Assembly (NCBI RefSeq): GCF_019800005.1
Contig: NZ_JABGCL010000002.1
Span: forward strand, 1-64,000
DNA: 64,000 bases
From: Geminicoccus harenae
Lineage (GTDB): Bacteria > Pseudomonadota > Alphaproteobacteria > Geminicoccales > Geminicoccaceae
Direction: 5' to 3'
The notes beneath the pieces are model-generated. The model was not told where the DNA came from and ran no database searches. It was given only the letters and a program-made list of their open reading frames with translations. Positions 1 to 8,709 of this stretch are shown here, one piece after another (within the stretch, counting starts at the first letter, position 1; each line of letters opens with the position of its first letter). Position numbers and translations under genes: made by a program.

Positions 1-287
1 TCGCCGAGGCGCGCCAGTACGGCAAGCCGGTGATCCCGTTCATCTGGCCGCAGATCCACAACTGGAACTCCAGCGACGGCCGCAAGTACATGTCCGGCAG
101 CTTCTGGAAGACCCAGCTCAAGACCGTCCACAGCCTGGCTGATGGCGTGGTGATCTGGGGCTCGATGACCACCAAGAAGGGCAAGAGCGGCTGGGACACC
201 TGGAAGAGCGGCGCCGAGTGGTGGAAGGTCACCAAGGAGTTCGCCAAGTCGAACGGCACCGCCAAGTTCAGCGGCTGCAAGGCGTAA
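1..287 (+). CDS. C-terminal part of an unknown protein (possibly glycosidase-like)
   Basis: The gene enters from the left edge and about 95 codons are visible, ending in TAA at 285-287. The visible part contains GKPVIPFIWPQIHNW and later ADGVVIWGS, then a Lys/Trp-rich tail. A strand ending in a VVIWGS-like motif near the C-terminus is reminiscent of TIM-barrel glycoside hydrolases such as the hyaluronidase group, but this is only a resemblance in a short fragment. No catalytic residues can be assigned. A good hairpin terminator follows about 60 bp downstream, so this is the last gene of its transcript. The function is not recognised. Confidence 0.6.
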   Translation, partial: AEARQYGKPVIPFIWPQIHNWNSSDGRKYMSGSFWKTQLKTVHSLADGVVIWGSMTTKKGKSGWDTWKSGAEWWKVTKEFAKSNGTAKFSGCKA

Positions 288-345
288 CTTCCAAGACAAG
301 GGCACGGTGCCGCGACGGAGCGGCCCGTACCCGGCAGGAAGACAG

Positions 346-378
346 AAAGGGCTGTGCCAAGGGGCGCAGCCCTTTTTT
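346..378 (+). terminator. Rho-independent terminator of the left-edge gene
   Basis: A perfect 9-bp stem (AAAGGGCTG at 346-354 pairing with 367-375) with a 12-nt loop runs into six T residues (373-378). It lies about 60 bp after the stop of the partial gene at the left edge. Confidence 0.85.
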
Positions 379-486
379 CGTGTTCGAGGCAGCTTGTCCG
401 GCCCGCTGGCCGGCCGCGGGATCGCCACTGATAGTTCTGGCAGCCCGACCGATGCGGTGGTCGCATGGATGCTGCGAGATGAGCGA

Positions 487-506
487 GCGGCCCCCAGGCG
501 GGCCGC
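487..506 (-). terminator. Hairpin downstream of ftsB
   Basis: The 7-bp GC stem GCGGCCC/GGGCCGC (487-493 with 500-506) has a 6-nt loop and sits about 10 bp beyond the ftsB stop codon. It has no T-run, so termination activity is inferred only from position and stem strength. Confidence 0.35.
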
Positions 507-516
507 CATGTCCCGG

Positions 517-870
517 CTACTTGTTCAGCGCGTCGCCGATCATGTGGTCGGGAATGAACACGTCACCGCGGCGTGCCCAGCCCAGGCCCAGCAGCTTCTC
601 CTCCAGGAGATCGGCGTCCATGGTCCGGTCGCCGAGCAGGGCCTGCTGGCGCTTGAGCGCGTCGCGCCTGGCCACGAGCTCGGTCAGGTCCTGCTCCAGC
701 ACCTGCACCGAGCGGCGCTGGTCCATATAGGCATAGAAGCCGCGCGAGCCATGCAGCGCGTGCCAGGCGAACCAGGCGCTGAGGAGGAGCAGGAGGCTGC
801 CGAGCCAGCGCCAGCGGATCTCCCGGCGCAGCCAGATCCAGAATCGGTCGACATAGTCTGCCGCGATCAT
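517..870 (-). CDS. ftsB: Septum formation initiator family protein (FtsB/DivIC-like)
   Basis: This 117-residue bitopic protein belongs to the FtsB/DivIC family, which bridges FtsQ and FtsL in the divisome. An N-terminal cytoplasmic stretch rich in Arg and Trp is followed by one membrane helix at about residues 22-40 (LGSLLLLLSAWFAWHAL). A heptad-like coiled coil follows at about 52-80 (VLEQDLTELVARRDALKRQ), then a short periplasmic tail containing the family-like EEKLLGLGWARRGDVFI. Length and layout fit the family. It is divergent from pdhA, the usual neighbour of this gene in alphaproteobacteria, which supports the call. The ATG at 870 is the only sensible start ahead of the helix. Confidence 0.85.
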   Translation of the reverse strand: MIAADYVDRFWIWLRREIRWRWLGSLLLLLSAWFAWHALHGSRGFYAYMDQRRSVQVLEQDLTELVARRDALKRQQALLGDRTMDADLLEEKLLGLGWARRGDVFIPDHMIGDALNK

Positions 871-1293
871 GTTCGCTCCAACTCCGCATGGTAGCGGAAC
901 TAGCGCGAATTCGCGCGTGCGGCGAGTGGAAATCCGGTCGCCATCGCCGCGGCCAGCCCGGCTGCGTCCGCCCGGTGCCCCGGAACCTGATCCGGGCTCG
1001 GACGCTGTTCAGGGGTGGTACAGTCACGCCGGTCTGGCCGGTGCCACAGTCGGGACGAAGTATCGGGGGAAGACATCCGTTGTGCAATGCAGCATACGCC
1101 CGTCGTTCTAGCTGCGCATGACGCCCATGCATCGTCGAGGACTGTCAGGGCCGACCGGTTGATGGCATCTGCACGTGGAAGCCATGCAGCTTCGGACTTG
1201 CGCAAAACGCGCCGCCGCCACAGGTTGCCGGCCAGCGAAGGCGGCCGGCGCTGCACGAGTGCCTAAGACGCCGCTATCCAGGGGGGAAGCTGG
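871..1293. other. Intergenic region between divergent ftsB and pdhA
   Basis: These 423 bp separate two divergent genes and so should carry promoters for both. Open frames here lack recognisable protein features and conflict with each other. I see no convincing -35/-10 pair, hairpin terminator or repeat. The only clear signal is the purine-rich ribosome binding site GGGGGGAAG just before the pdhA start. Confidence 0.5.
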
Positions 1294-2322
1294 ATGACCG
1301 CCATGAGCAAGCGCAAGAACGGGAACGGTGGGGAGGCTGCCGCGGCCGGCAGTAATCTGCCCCAGCCCGAGACCCTGATGGCTTGGTACCGGGAGATGTT
1401 GCTGATCCGCCGGTTCGAGGAGAAGGCCGGCCAGCTCTACGGCATGGGCCTGATCGGTGGCTTCTGCCATCTCTATATCGGCCAGGAAGCGGTCGCGGTC
1501 GGGATCCAGCATACGCTCACCGAGAAGGATTCGGTGATCACCGGCTACCGTGACCATGGCCACATGCTGGTGTGCGGGATGGAACCGCGCCGGGTGATGG
1601 CCGAGCTGACCGGCCGCGAGACCGGCTATTCCAAGGGCAAGGGCGGCTCGATGCACATGTTCGCCAAGGACAAGAAGTTCTATGGCGGCCATGGCATCGT
1701 CGGCGCGCAGATCCCGCTCGGTACCGGCATCGCGTTCGCGCACAAGTATGAAGAGGATGGCGGGCTGTGCGCCGCCTATTGCGGCGACGGCGCGGTCAAC
1801 CAGGGCCAGGTCTACGAATCGTTCAACATGGCGGCCTTGTGGAAGCTGCCGGTGCTCTACGTGATCGAGAACAACCGCTACGGCATGGGCACCTCGGTGC
1901 AGCGTGCGGCGGCCGGCGAGCGCCTGTGCGACCGGGGCCGGGCCTACGGCATCCCGGGCGAGCAGGTCGACGGCATGGACGTGCTCGCGGTGGAGGCGAC
2001 CGCCAACCGGCTGGTCGAGAAGATCCGTGCCGGGGAAGGGCCGCAGATCCTGGAAGCGATGACCTATCGCTATCGCGGCCACTCCATGTCCGACCCGGCC
2101 AAGTACCGCACCAAGGACGAGGTCGAGGAGATGCGGACCCAGCACGACCCGATCGAGAACCTGAAGCGGATCATCGAGGTCAACGGCTTTGCCGACGAGG
2201 CCACGTTCAAGGCGATCGACAAGGAGATCCGCGACGTCGTGAACGAGAGCGCCAAGTTCGCCCAGGACAGCCCCGAACCCGACCCGTCCGAGCTTTGGAC
2301 CGACATCCTGGTAGAATCCTGA
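1294..2322 (+). CDS. pdhA: Pyruvate dehydrogenase E1 component, alpha subunit
   Basis: This 342-residue protein is the ThDP-binding alpha subunit of the pyruvate dehydrogenase E1 component, which decarboxylates pyruvate and acetylates the E2 lipoyl group. The ThDP/Mg motif is visible at about residues 164-195 (GDGAVNQG, then [10 protein letters not shown]). [15 protein letters not shown] near residue 258 is the phosphorylation-loop-type segment of the family. [11 protein letters not shown] at about 112 is also characteristic. The first ATG (1294) has a strong GGGGGAAG ribosome binding site; a second ATG three codons later is possible. pdhB follows after 17 bp, so the two subunits are co-transcribed. 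Confidence 0.97.
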   Translation: MTAMSKRKNGNGGEAAAAGSNLPQPETLMAWYREMLLIRRFEEKAGQLYGMGLIGGFCHLYIGQEAVAVGIQHTLTEKDSVITGYRDHGHMLVCGMEPRRVMAELTGRETGYSKGKGGSMHMFAKDKKFYGGHGIVGAQIPLGTGIAFAHKYEEDGGLCAAYCGDGAVNQGQVYESFNMAALWKLPVLYVIENNRYGMGTSVQRAAAGERLCDRGRAYGIPGEQVDGMDVLAVEATANRLVEKIRAGEGPQILEAMTYRYRGHSMSDPAKYRTKDEVEEMRTQHDPIENLKRIIEVNGFADEATFKAIDKEIRDVVNESAKFAQDSPEPDPSELWTDILVES

Positions 2323-2339
2323 TCCTGGGGCGCGACGCC

Positions 2340-3788
2340 ATGCCGACCGAGATTTTGATGCCGGCCCTTTCGCCGACCATGACCGAGGGCAACCTCGCCC
2401 GCTGGCTGAAGAAGGAGGGAGACCCGGTCAGGTCGGGCGACGTCCTGGCCGAGATCGAGACCGACAAGGCGACGATGGAATTCGAGGCGGTCGACGAGGG
2501 CGTGCTCGGCAAGATCCTGGTGCCGGAAGGCACCCAGGGAGTCGCGGTGAACACCCCGATCGGCGTGCTGCTGGAAGAGGGCGAGAGCGCCGACGCCGTC
2601 CCGACCAGCGCTTCCGCGGCGACCGGCGGCCGCGCCAAGGGCGACGAGCCGCGCACCGCCGACCATGCGCCCGTCGGCGAGAAGCCGGCCAGCGAGGCGC
2701 CGGCGGCCCCCACCGAGGGCGAAGCGCCAGCACCCGCCGCCAAGGTCCCGGCCGAGGCGAAGAAGCCGGCCGCGGCCGATCCGGACCTGCCGCCGGGCAC
2801 GACCTTCGTGAAGCAGACGGTGCGCGAGGCGCTGCGCGACGCAATGGCCGAAGAGATGCGCCGCGATCCCAAGGTGTTCCTGATGGGCGAGGAAGTCGCC
2901 CAGTACCAGGGTGCCTACAAGGTCAGCCAGGGCCTGCTGGACGAGTTCGGCGCCAAGCGGGTGATCGACACCCCGATCACCGAGCATGGTTTCGCAGGAT
3001 TGGGCGTGGGTGCGGCCATGGCCGGGCTGCGGCCGATCGTCGAGTTCATGACCTGGAACTTCGCCATGCAGGCGATGGACCATATCATCAACTCGGCAGC
3101 GAAAACGCTGTACATGGCCGGCGGCCAGATGGGCTGCCCGATCGTGTTCCGCGGGCCGAACGGTGCCGCGGCGCGCGTAGCGGCCCAGCACAGCCAGGAA
3201 TACAGCTCCTGGTACTCCCATTGCCCGGGCCTGAAGGTGGTCGCCCCCTGGTCGGCGGCGGATGCCAAGGGCCTGCTCAAGGCCGCGATCCGCGACCCGA
3301 ACCCGATCGTGTTCCTCGAGAACGAGATGCTCTACGGCCAGAGCTTCGAGGTGCCGCAGATCGACGACCATGTCCTGCCGATCGGCAAGGCCAAGGTGGT
3401 GCGGGAAGGGACGGACGTCACCATGACCGCCTTCTCCTTGATGATGGGCCATGCGGTGGCCGCCGCGGACGCCCTGGCCGAGCAGGGCATCTCGGTGGAA
3501 CTGATCGACCTGCGCACCATTCGGCCGCTGGATGTCGAGACGATCGTGAACTCGGTCAAGAAGACCAACCGGCTGGTCTCGGTCGAGGAAGGCTGGCCGC
3601 AGTCGGGCATCGGCTCGGAGCTGGCGGCGCTGATGATGGAGCACGCCTTCGACTATCTGGACGCGCCGGTGGTGCGGGTGACGGGCAAGGACGTGCCGAT
3701 GCCCTATGCCGCCAACCTGGAGAAGCTGGCGCTGCCGCAGGTGCACGACATGGTGGAGGCGGCCAAGGCCGTCTGCTACCGGACTTGA
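2340..3788 (+). CDS. pdhB: Pyruvate dehydrogenase E1 component, beta subunit, with N-terminal lipoyl domain
   Basis: This 482-residue E1 beta subunit has the alphaproteobacterial architecture. Residues 1-78 are a biotinyl/lipoyl domain with the lipoylated lysine in [10 protein letters not shown] (Lys43). An Ala/Pro/Glu-rich flexible linker spans about 80-150. The transketolase-type pyrimidine-binding and C-terminal domains fill about 158-482. E1 beta in most bacteria lacks the lipoyl domain. The start at 2340 is fixed by the family N-terminus [14 protein letters not shown], which is shared with pdhC. The lipoyl segment is nearly the same as that of pdhC at the nucleotide level, including a long identical stretch around the lysine. 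Confidence 0.97.
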   Translation: MPTEILMPALSPTMTEGNLARWLKKEGDPVRSGDVLAEIETDKATMEFEAVDEGVLGKILVPEGTQGVAVNTPIGVLLEEGESADAVPTSASAATGGRAKGDEPRTADHAPVGEKPASEAPAAPTEGEAPAPAAKVPAEAKKPAAADPDLPPGTTFVKQTVREALRDAMAEEMRRDPKVFLMGEEVAQYQGAYKVSQGLLDEFGAKRVIDTPITEHGFAGLGVGAAMAGLRPIVEFMTWNFAMQAMDHIINSAAKTLYMAGGQMGCPIVFRGPNGAAARVAAQHSQEYSSWYSHCPGLKVVAPWSAADAKGLLKAAIRDPNPIVFLENEMLYGQSFEVPQIDDHVLPIGKAKVVREGTDVTMTAFSLMMGHAVAAADALAEQGISVELIDLRTIRPLDVETIVNSVKKTNRLVSVEEGWPQSGIGSELAALMMEHAFDYLDAPVVRVTGKDVPMPYAANLEKLALPQVHDMVEAAKAVCYRT

Positions 3789-3813
3789 TGGGGAAGGCGG
3801 GGGAAACGACCGG

Positions 3814-5187
3814 ATGAGCATACAAATCCTGATGCCTGCGCTCTCGCCGACGATGAGCGAAGGCAATCTGGCCCGCTGGCTCAAGAAGGAAGGCGACGCG
3901 GTCAAGTCCGGCGACGTCATGTGCGAGATCGAGACCGACAAGGCGACGATGGAGTTCGAGGCGGTCGACGAGGGCGTGCTCGGCAAGATCCTGGTGCCGG
4001 ACGGTACCCAGGGTGTCGCCGTCAACACGCCGATCGCCGTGCTGCTGGAAGAGGGTGAGGATGCCTCGGCGGCCGAAGGCGCCGCCGCCACCGCGCCTAG
4101 CCAGCCGGCGCCCGAGGCGCCGCGCGCGGCAGCCGAGGGCCCGGTCGAGGCCGAGCGGATGAAGGCGGCCGGCCCGGGACCGGGCGGCGATGCCAAGCCC
4201 GCCGGGGTCGCGGGCGCACCGGGTGCCGGGTCCAACACCGGCACCGCGACGGCCCAGCCCGCCAAGGCGGACGGCGACCGGGTGTTCGCCTCGCCGCTGG
4301 CCAGGCGGATGGCGGCCCTGGCCGGGATCGACCTCGGCACCATCACCGGCAGTGGCCCGCACGGGCGCATCGTGAAGGCCGACATCGAGAAGGCGGCGGG
4401 TGCCCCCAAGGCTGCGGCCAAGCCGGCCGAGGCGGCGGCCCCGGCACCGGCGGCAGCCCAGGCTCCGGCGGCGGCACCGGCCGCGATCCCGGCCCCGGCC
4501 GCGCCGCACCAAGTCATCCAGCTCAGCAACATGCGCAAGGTGATCGCGCGCCGCCTGACCGAGGCCAAGGCGACCATCCCGCACTTCTACCTGACGGTGG
4601 ATGTCGAGCTGGATGCGCTGCTCAAGCTCCGCGAGGAGCTGAACGGGCGGCCGAAGGTCGACTACAAGCTCTCGGTGAACGACTTCGTCATCAAGGCGGT
4701 CGCCCAGGGCATGAAGAAGATCCCGGGCGTGAATGCCGCCTGGGGCGGGGACAAGGTCTACCAGTTCGACGACATCGACATCTCGGTGGCGGTGGCGATC
4801 GAGGGCGGCCTGATCACGCCGATCATCCGCAAGGCCGACCAGAAGGGCCTGTCCACCATCTCCGCGGAGATGAAGGACCTCGCCAAGCGGGCCAAGGACG
4901 GCAAGCTCAAGCCCGAGGAGTTCCAGGGCGGCGGCTTCTCGATCAGCAATCTCGGCATGTACGGGGTGAAGGACTTCGCCGCGGTGATCAACCCGCCGCA
5001 GGCCTGCATCCTGGCGGTCGGCGCCGGCGAGAAGCGCCCGGTGGTGAAGAACGACGCGCTCGCGATCGCCACCGTGATGAGCGTCACGCTCTCCACCGAC
5101 CACCGGGTGGTGGACGGCGCGCTGGGTGCCGAGTTCCTGCAGGTGTTCAAGAGGACGGTGGAGGACCCGCTCTCGCTGCTGCTGTGA
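3814..5187 (+). CDS. pdhC: Dihydrolipoamide acetyltransferase (E2 of pyruvate dehydrogenase)
   Basis: This 457-residue E2 core transfers the acetyl group from lipoamide to CoA. Residues 1-78 are a lipoyl domain (Lys43 in ETDKATMEF), followed by a long Ala/Pro linker. A peripheral subunit-binding domain lies at about 155-192 (FASPLARRMAALAGIDL, then GPHGRIVKADIE). A second Ala/Pro linker leads to the catalytic acyltransferase domain from about 235. The active-site motif STDHRVVDGALG is near residue 428. Only one lipoyl domain is present. The gene starts 25 bp after pdhB, and its stop overlaps the GTG start of the next gene, so translation is likely coupled. Confidence 0.97.
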   Translation: MSIQILMPALSPTMSEGNLARWLKKEGDAVKSGDVMCEIETDKATMEFEAVDEGVLGKILVPDGTQGVAVNTPIAVLLEEGEDASAAEGAAATAPSQPAPEAPRAAAEGPVEAERMKAAGPGPGGDAKPAGVAGAPGAGSNTGTATAQPAKADGDRVFASPLARRMAALAGIDLGTITGSGPHGRIVKADIEKAAGAPKAAAKPAEAAAPAPAAAQAPAAAPAAIPAPAAPHQVIQLSNMRKVIARRLTEAKATIPHFYLTVDVELDALLKLREELNGRPKVDYKLSVNDFVIKAVAQGMKKIPGVNAAWGGDKVYQFDDIDISVAVAIEGGLITPIIRKADQKGLSTISAEMKDLAKRAKDGKLKPEEFQGGGFSISNLGMYGVKDFAAVINPPQACILAVGAGEKRPVVKNDALAIATVMSVTLSTDHRVVDGALGAEFLQVFKRTVEDPLSLLL

Positions 5188-5771
5188 GGGCTGCCCGCGC
5201 TATGCCCGGACAAGCCACGGTCCCGCTGGGGGAAGATGTCCTCGACGACGTGCTGGGGCCGGGCCTGCGCGTGGTGTTCGTCGGCATGGCGAGCGGGCGG
5301 GCGTCGGCCCTGCGGCGCCGCCACTATGCCGGGCCGGGCAACAAGTTCTGGCCGACCCTGGCCGCGGTCGGCCTCACCCCGGAACGGCTCACGCCGGACC
5401 GGGAGCGGGAGATCCTCCGCCATGGCATGGGCCTGACCGACGTGCAGAAGCGCCAGTCCGGCAGTGACGTCGAGATCGAGGTGACACCCCGCGACGTCGC
5501 CCTGCTGCGCGCCAAGCTGGCGCGGATCCGGCCAAGGCGCATCGCGTTCAACGGCAAGCGGGCGGCCAGCCATTGGCTGGGGAAGCCGACCGCTGCCTTG
5601 TGCTACGGGCCGGCGGCCGATCCGCATGGTGCCGCCGAAGAATTGTTCATCCTGCCGTCCACGTCGGGTGCGGCCTCCGGCTTCTGGGACGTCCGGCCAT
5701 GGACCGACCTGGCCCGCCGGGTGCTGCGTGACCTGCCGTCGCAAACGGCTTCTCTGAGTGGGATTAGCTAA
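5184..5771 (+). CDS. mug: Mismatch-specific uracil-DNA glycosylase (Mug/TDG family)
   Basis: This 195-residue protein resembles the Mug/thymine-DNA glycosylase family, which removes uracil or modified pyrimidines from G:U mismatches. Seen motifs are VVFVGMASGRAS (position of the family GINPG loop), HYAGPGNKFWPTLAAVGL at about 48-65, and a C-terminal LPSTSGAASGFW equivalent to the PSPSG loop. The GTG at 5184 overlaps the pdhC stop; an ATG at 5202 with a more ordinary start is an alternative. The stop codon overlaps the ATG of lpdA by one base, so this repair gene sits inside the PDH operon. Confidence 0.85.
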   Translation: MRAARAMPGQATVPLGEDVLDDVLGPGLRVVFVGMASGRASALRRRHYAGPGNKFWPTLAAVGLTPERLTPDREREILRHGMGLTDVQKRQSGSDVEIEVTPRDVALLRAKLARIRPRRIAFNGKRAASHWLGKPTAALCYGPAADPHGAAEELFILPSTSGAASGFWDVRPWTDLARRVLRDLPSQTASLSGIS

Positions 5772-7171
5772 TGGCCAACCACAGTTTCGATCTGGTGGTC
5801 GTCGGCGGTGGGCCGGGTGGCTACGTGGCGGCGATCCGGGCAGCGCAGCTCGGCATGAAGACCGCGCTGGTGGAGCGCGAGCACCTGGGCGGGATCTGTC
5901 TCAACTGGGGCTGCATCCCGACCAAGGCGCTGCTGCGCTCGGCGGAGGTCTACGACCATATGGGTCACCCTGAAGCGTTCGGCCTGAGCGTCAAGGAGCG
6001 GGGCTTCGATGCCGCGGCGGTGGTCAAGCGCAGCCGCGGCGTCGCGGCGCAGCTCTCCGGCGGCGTGAAGCACCTGCTCAAGAAGAACAAGGTGACCGTG
6101 TTCGACGGGGCGGGCGCGCTCGCCGGCAAGAACACGCTGAAGGTCACGACCAAGGGCGGCGAGGAGACGCTCTCGGCACCGCACATCATCCTGGCGACCG
6201 GTTCCCGCGCACGGGTGCTGCCCGGCCTGGAGCCGGACGGCAAGCTGGTCTGGACCTACAAGGAGGCGATGGTCCCGCCGGCGATGCCGAAGTCGGTGCT
6301 GGTGGTGGGCAGCGGTGCCATCGGCATCGAGTTCGCGTCGTTCTACCGCTCGATGGGCGCCGAGGTCACCGTGGTCGAGGTGCTGGAGCGGGTGCTGCCG
6401 GTGGAGGATGCCGAGATCTCGGCCCTCGCGCAAAAGCAGTTCGAGAAGCGCGGCATGAAGATCCGGGTCGGCACCAAGGTCGCCAAGCTCGACAAGAAGG
6501 CCGATTCGGTGGTCGCCACGCTGGAGATGCCGGGCGGCAAGACCGAGCAGGTCGAGGTCGAGCGGGTCATCTCCGCGGTCGGCATCGTCGGCAATACCGA
6601 GCATATCGGCCTGGAAGGCACCAAGATCAAAGTCGAGCGCTCCCATGTGGTGGTCGACGAGTGGTGCCGGACCGGTGAGCCCGGCGTCTATGCGATCGGC
6701 GACCTGGTGGGGGCGCCGTGGCTCGCGCACAAGGCCAGCCACGAGGGCGTCATGTGCGTCGAGAAGATCGCCGGCAAGGGCAACCCGCACCCACTCGACC
6801 TGACCAAGATCCCGGGCTGCACCTACTGCACGCCGCAGGTGGCGAGCGTGGGCTATACCGAAGAGGCGGCCAAGAAGGCCGGCTACGAGGTCAAGGTCGG
6901 CCGGTTCCCGTTCATCGGCAACGGCAAGGCGATCGCGCTCGGCGAGCCGGACGGGCTGGTGAAGACCGTGTTCGACGCCAAGACCGGTGAGTTCCTGGGC
7001 GCGCACCTGATCGGCGCGGAAGTCACCGAGCTGATCCAGGGCTTCGTGATCGCGCGGCAGATGGAAGCCACCGAGGAGGACCTCATGGCGACGATCTTCC
7101 CGCATCCGACCCTCTCGGAAATGATGCACGAGTCGACGCTTGCGGCCTATGGTCGGGCCATCCACTTCTGA
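5771..7171 (+). CDS. lpdA: Dihydrolipoyl dehydrogenase (E3)
   Basis: This 466-residue FAD-disulfide oxidoreductase reoxidises dihydrolipoamide in the 2-oxoacid dehydrogenase complexes. The FAD-binding GGGPGGYVAA motif is near residue 13 and the redox-active disulfide is in CLNWGCIPTK (about 42-47). The NAD-binding GSGAIGIEFASFY is near 180 and a second FAD contact, YAIGDLVGAPWLAHKAS, near 308. The catalytic His-Glu is in the C-terminal HPTLSEMMHE. Domain order and length are normal. The ATG overlaps the last base of the upstream glycosylase stop codon. lipA follows 57 bp downstream. Confidence 0.97.
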   Translation: MANHSFDLVVVGGGPGGYVAAIRAAQLGMKTALVEREHLGGICLNWGCIPTKALLRSAEVYDHMGHPEAFGLSVKERGFDAAAVVKRSRGVAAQLSGGVKHLLKKNKVTVFDGAGALAGKNTLKVTTKGGEETLSAPHIILATGSRARVLPGLEPDGKLVWTYKEAMVPPAMPKSVLVVGSGAIGIEFASFYRSMGAEVTVVEVLERVLPVEDAEISALAQKQFEKRGMKIRVGTKVAKLDKKADSVVATLEMPGGKTEQVEVERVISAVGIVGNTEHIGLEGTKIKVERSHVVVDEWCRTGEPGVYAIGDLVGAPWLAHKASHEGVMCVEKIAGKGNPHPLDLTKIPGCTYCTPQVASVGYTEEAAKKAGYEVKVGRFPFIGNGKAIALGEPDGLVKTVFDAKTGEFLGAHLIGAEVTELIQGFVIARQMEATEEDLMATIFPHPTLSEMMHESTLAAYGRAIHF

Positions 7172-7178
7172 GGTGCAT

Positions 7179-7206
7179 GCCCGCCCTTGTCCGATCCTGG
7201 GCGGGC
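7179..7206 (+). terminator. Hairpin between lpdA and lipA
   Basis: An 8-bp stem (GCCCGCCC at 7179-7186 with GGGCGGGC at 7199-7206) encloses a 12-nt loop in the lpdA-lipA gap. Only a weak T-rich tail follows, so it may be a partial terminator or a processing/stability element rather than a full stop. Confidence 0.35.
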
Positions 7207-7228
7207 CGGTTTGGTTGAAGGGTAGCTG

Positions 7229-8167
7229 ATGGCCACGGTCACGATCACGCCGCCGCAGTTCCAGCGCAAGCCCGCCTGGATCCGGGTCAAGGCGCCGACG
7301 TCGGAGACCTATCACGAGGTCCGCAAGCTGATGCGGGCCAAGAAGCTGCACACCGTGTGCGAGGAAGCCGCCTGCCCGAACATGGGCGAGTGCTGGCAGC
7401 AGAAGCACGCGACCTTCATGATCTTAGGGGACACCTGCACCCGGGCCTGCGCGTTCTGCAACGTCAAGACCGGCATGCCGGTGGCGGTCGACCCGCACGA
7501 GCCGCGCCATGTCGCCGAGGCGGTGGAGGCGATGGGCCTCAAGCACGTGGTGATCACCTCGGTGGACCGCGACGACCTGCCCGACGGCGGTGCCTTCCAG
7601 TTCGTCCGGGTGATCAACGCGATCCGCGAGCGCTCGCCGGAGACCACGGTCGAGATCCTCACCCCGGACTTCCTGCGCAAGCCCGGTGCCATCGAGAAGG
7701 TCGTGGCCGCCAAGCCCGACGTCTACAACCACAATCTCGAGACGGTGCCGCGCCTCTACCGGACGGTGCGGCCGGGCGCGCGCTACTTCCACTCCCTGCG
7801 CCTCCTGCAGAAGGTCAAGGAGCTCGACCCCTCGATCTTCACCAAGTCCGGCGTGATGCTGGGTCTGGGCGAGGAGAAGCGCGAGATCCATCAGGTGATG
7901 GACGACATGCGCTCGGCCGAGGTGGACTTCATCACGATCGGCCAGTACCTGCAGCCGACCCGCCGGCACCATCCGGTGATCCGCTTCGTGGAACCCGCAG
8001 AGTTCGAAGCGCATTCCAGGATGGCGCGTGCCAAGGGCTTCCTGATGGTGTCGAGCTCGCCGCTGACCCGGTCCTCGCACCATGCCGGCGACGACTTCGC
8101 CCGGCTGAAGGAAGCGCGCGACGCGCAGCTCGCCCGTCAAGGACTACGCTTCGAAGCAGCCGAGTAA
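7229..8167 (+). CDS. lipA: Lipoyl synthase
   Basis: This 312-residue radical-SAM enzyme inserts two sulfurs into octanoyl-E2 to make the lipoyl cofactor used by PdhB, PdhC and other 2-oxoacid complexes. The radical-SAM cluster motif is [13 protein letters not shown] near residue 70. The auxiliary sacrificial 4Fe-4S cluster ligands are in [12 protein letters not shown] near 45. The C-terminal [10 protein letters not shown] contains the conserved serine ligand. The usual GGDYCRFCDF variant is not expected in this family. Its position after lpdA fits its role. The TAA stop overlaps the next start by one base. Confidence 0.97.
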   Translation: MATVTITPPQFQRKPAWIRVKAPTSETYHEVRKLMRAKKLHTVCEEAACPNMGECWQQKHATFMILGDTCTRACAFCNVKTGMPVAVDPHEPRHVAEAVEAMGLKHVVITSVDRDDLPDGGAFQFVRVINAIRERSPETTVEILTPDFLRKPGAIEKVVAAKPDVYNHNLETVPRLYRTVRPGARYFHSLRLLQKVKELDPSIFTKSGVMLGLGEEKREIHQVMDDMRSAEVDFITIGQYLQPTRRHHPVIRFVEPAEFEAHSRMARAKGFLMVSSSPLTRSSHHAGDDFARLKEARDAQLARQGLRFEAAE

Positions 8168-8661
8168 TGCCGACCCACTCCGAACGCCGCTACCTGCCCT
8201 ATACCCCGAACCAGCTCTACGAGATCGTCGCGTCGGTCGACCGCTACCCGGAGTTCCTGCCCTGGTGCTCGGCGGCGCGGATCACCGAGCGGCAGGACGA
8301 CATGTTCCTCGCCGACCTGGTGATCAGCTTCAAGGTCTGGCGGGAGAAGTTCACCTCGAAGGTCACGCTCGACCGGATGGAGCGAACCATCCACGTCGAG
8401 TATGTGAATGGCCCGTTCAAGTACATGAACAACTACTGGAAGTTCCTGGACGGCCCCGAGGGGGGCTGCATCCTCGACTTCCATGTGGAGTTCGAGTTCA
8501 AGTCCCGGGTGCTCCAGCAGCTCATCGGGCTCCTGTTCGACGAGGCGGTGCGCCGGATGGTCGCCGCCTTCGAGGGCCGGGCCCGCAAGCTGCACGGCGA
8601 CCGCGGGCCGTCGCGACCGGTCACTGCGACCGGCGAGATCGGGCTCCTGCCGCGCGGGTGA
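8167..8661 (+). CDS. ratA: RatA/COQ10 family START-like lipid-binding protein
   Basis: This 164-residue protein belongs to the polyketide-cyclase/START-like superfamily, in the branch that includes mitochondrial COQ10 and E. coli RatA. The N-terminal RRYLPYTPNQLYEIVASVDRY, followed by PEFLPWCSAARI, and the later NGPFKYMNNYW, are typical. In COQ10 the fold binds ubiquinone and helps deliver it to respiratory complexes. In E. coli the homologue was described as a ribosome-association toxin, so the toxin annotation should be treated cautiously here. The start overlaps the lipA stop, making it the last gene of the PDH/lipoate run. Confidence 0.85.
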   Translation: MPTHSERRYLPYTPNQLYEIVASVDRYPEFLPWCSAARITERQDDMFLADLVISFKVWREKFTSKVTLDRMERTIHVEYVNGPFKYMNNYWKFLDGPEGGCILDFHVEFEFKSRVLQQLIGLLFDEAVRRMVAAFEGRARKLHGDRGPSRPVTATGEIGLLPRG

Positions 8662-8671
8662 GGTACGCGGA

Positions 8672-8697
8672 CCGGCTGCGGCGAGCACCGCAGCCGG
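8672..8697. terminator. Bidirectional hairpin between ratA and RTX gene 1
   Basis: A perfect 10-bp stem (CCGGCTGCGG at 8672-8681 pairing with 8688-8697) with a 6-nt loop lies between two convergent genes, 10 bp after ratA and 12 bp after the RTX stop. T-runs are short on both sides. Confidence 0.6.
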
Positions 8698-8709
8698 CCG
8701 GTTCCCTGT

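Noticed and set aside
2070..4577. 835-codon minus-strand frame opposite pdhB and pdhC
   Set aside because: It spans two well-supported genes on the other strand and shows only low-complexity composition.
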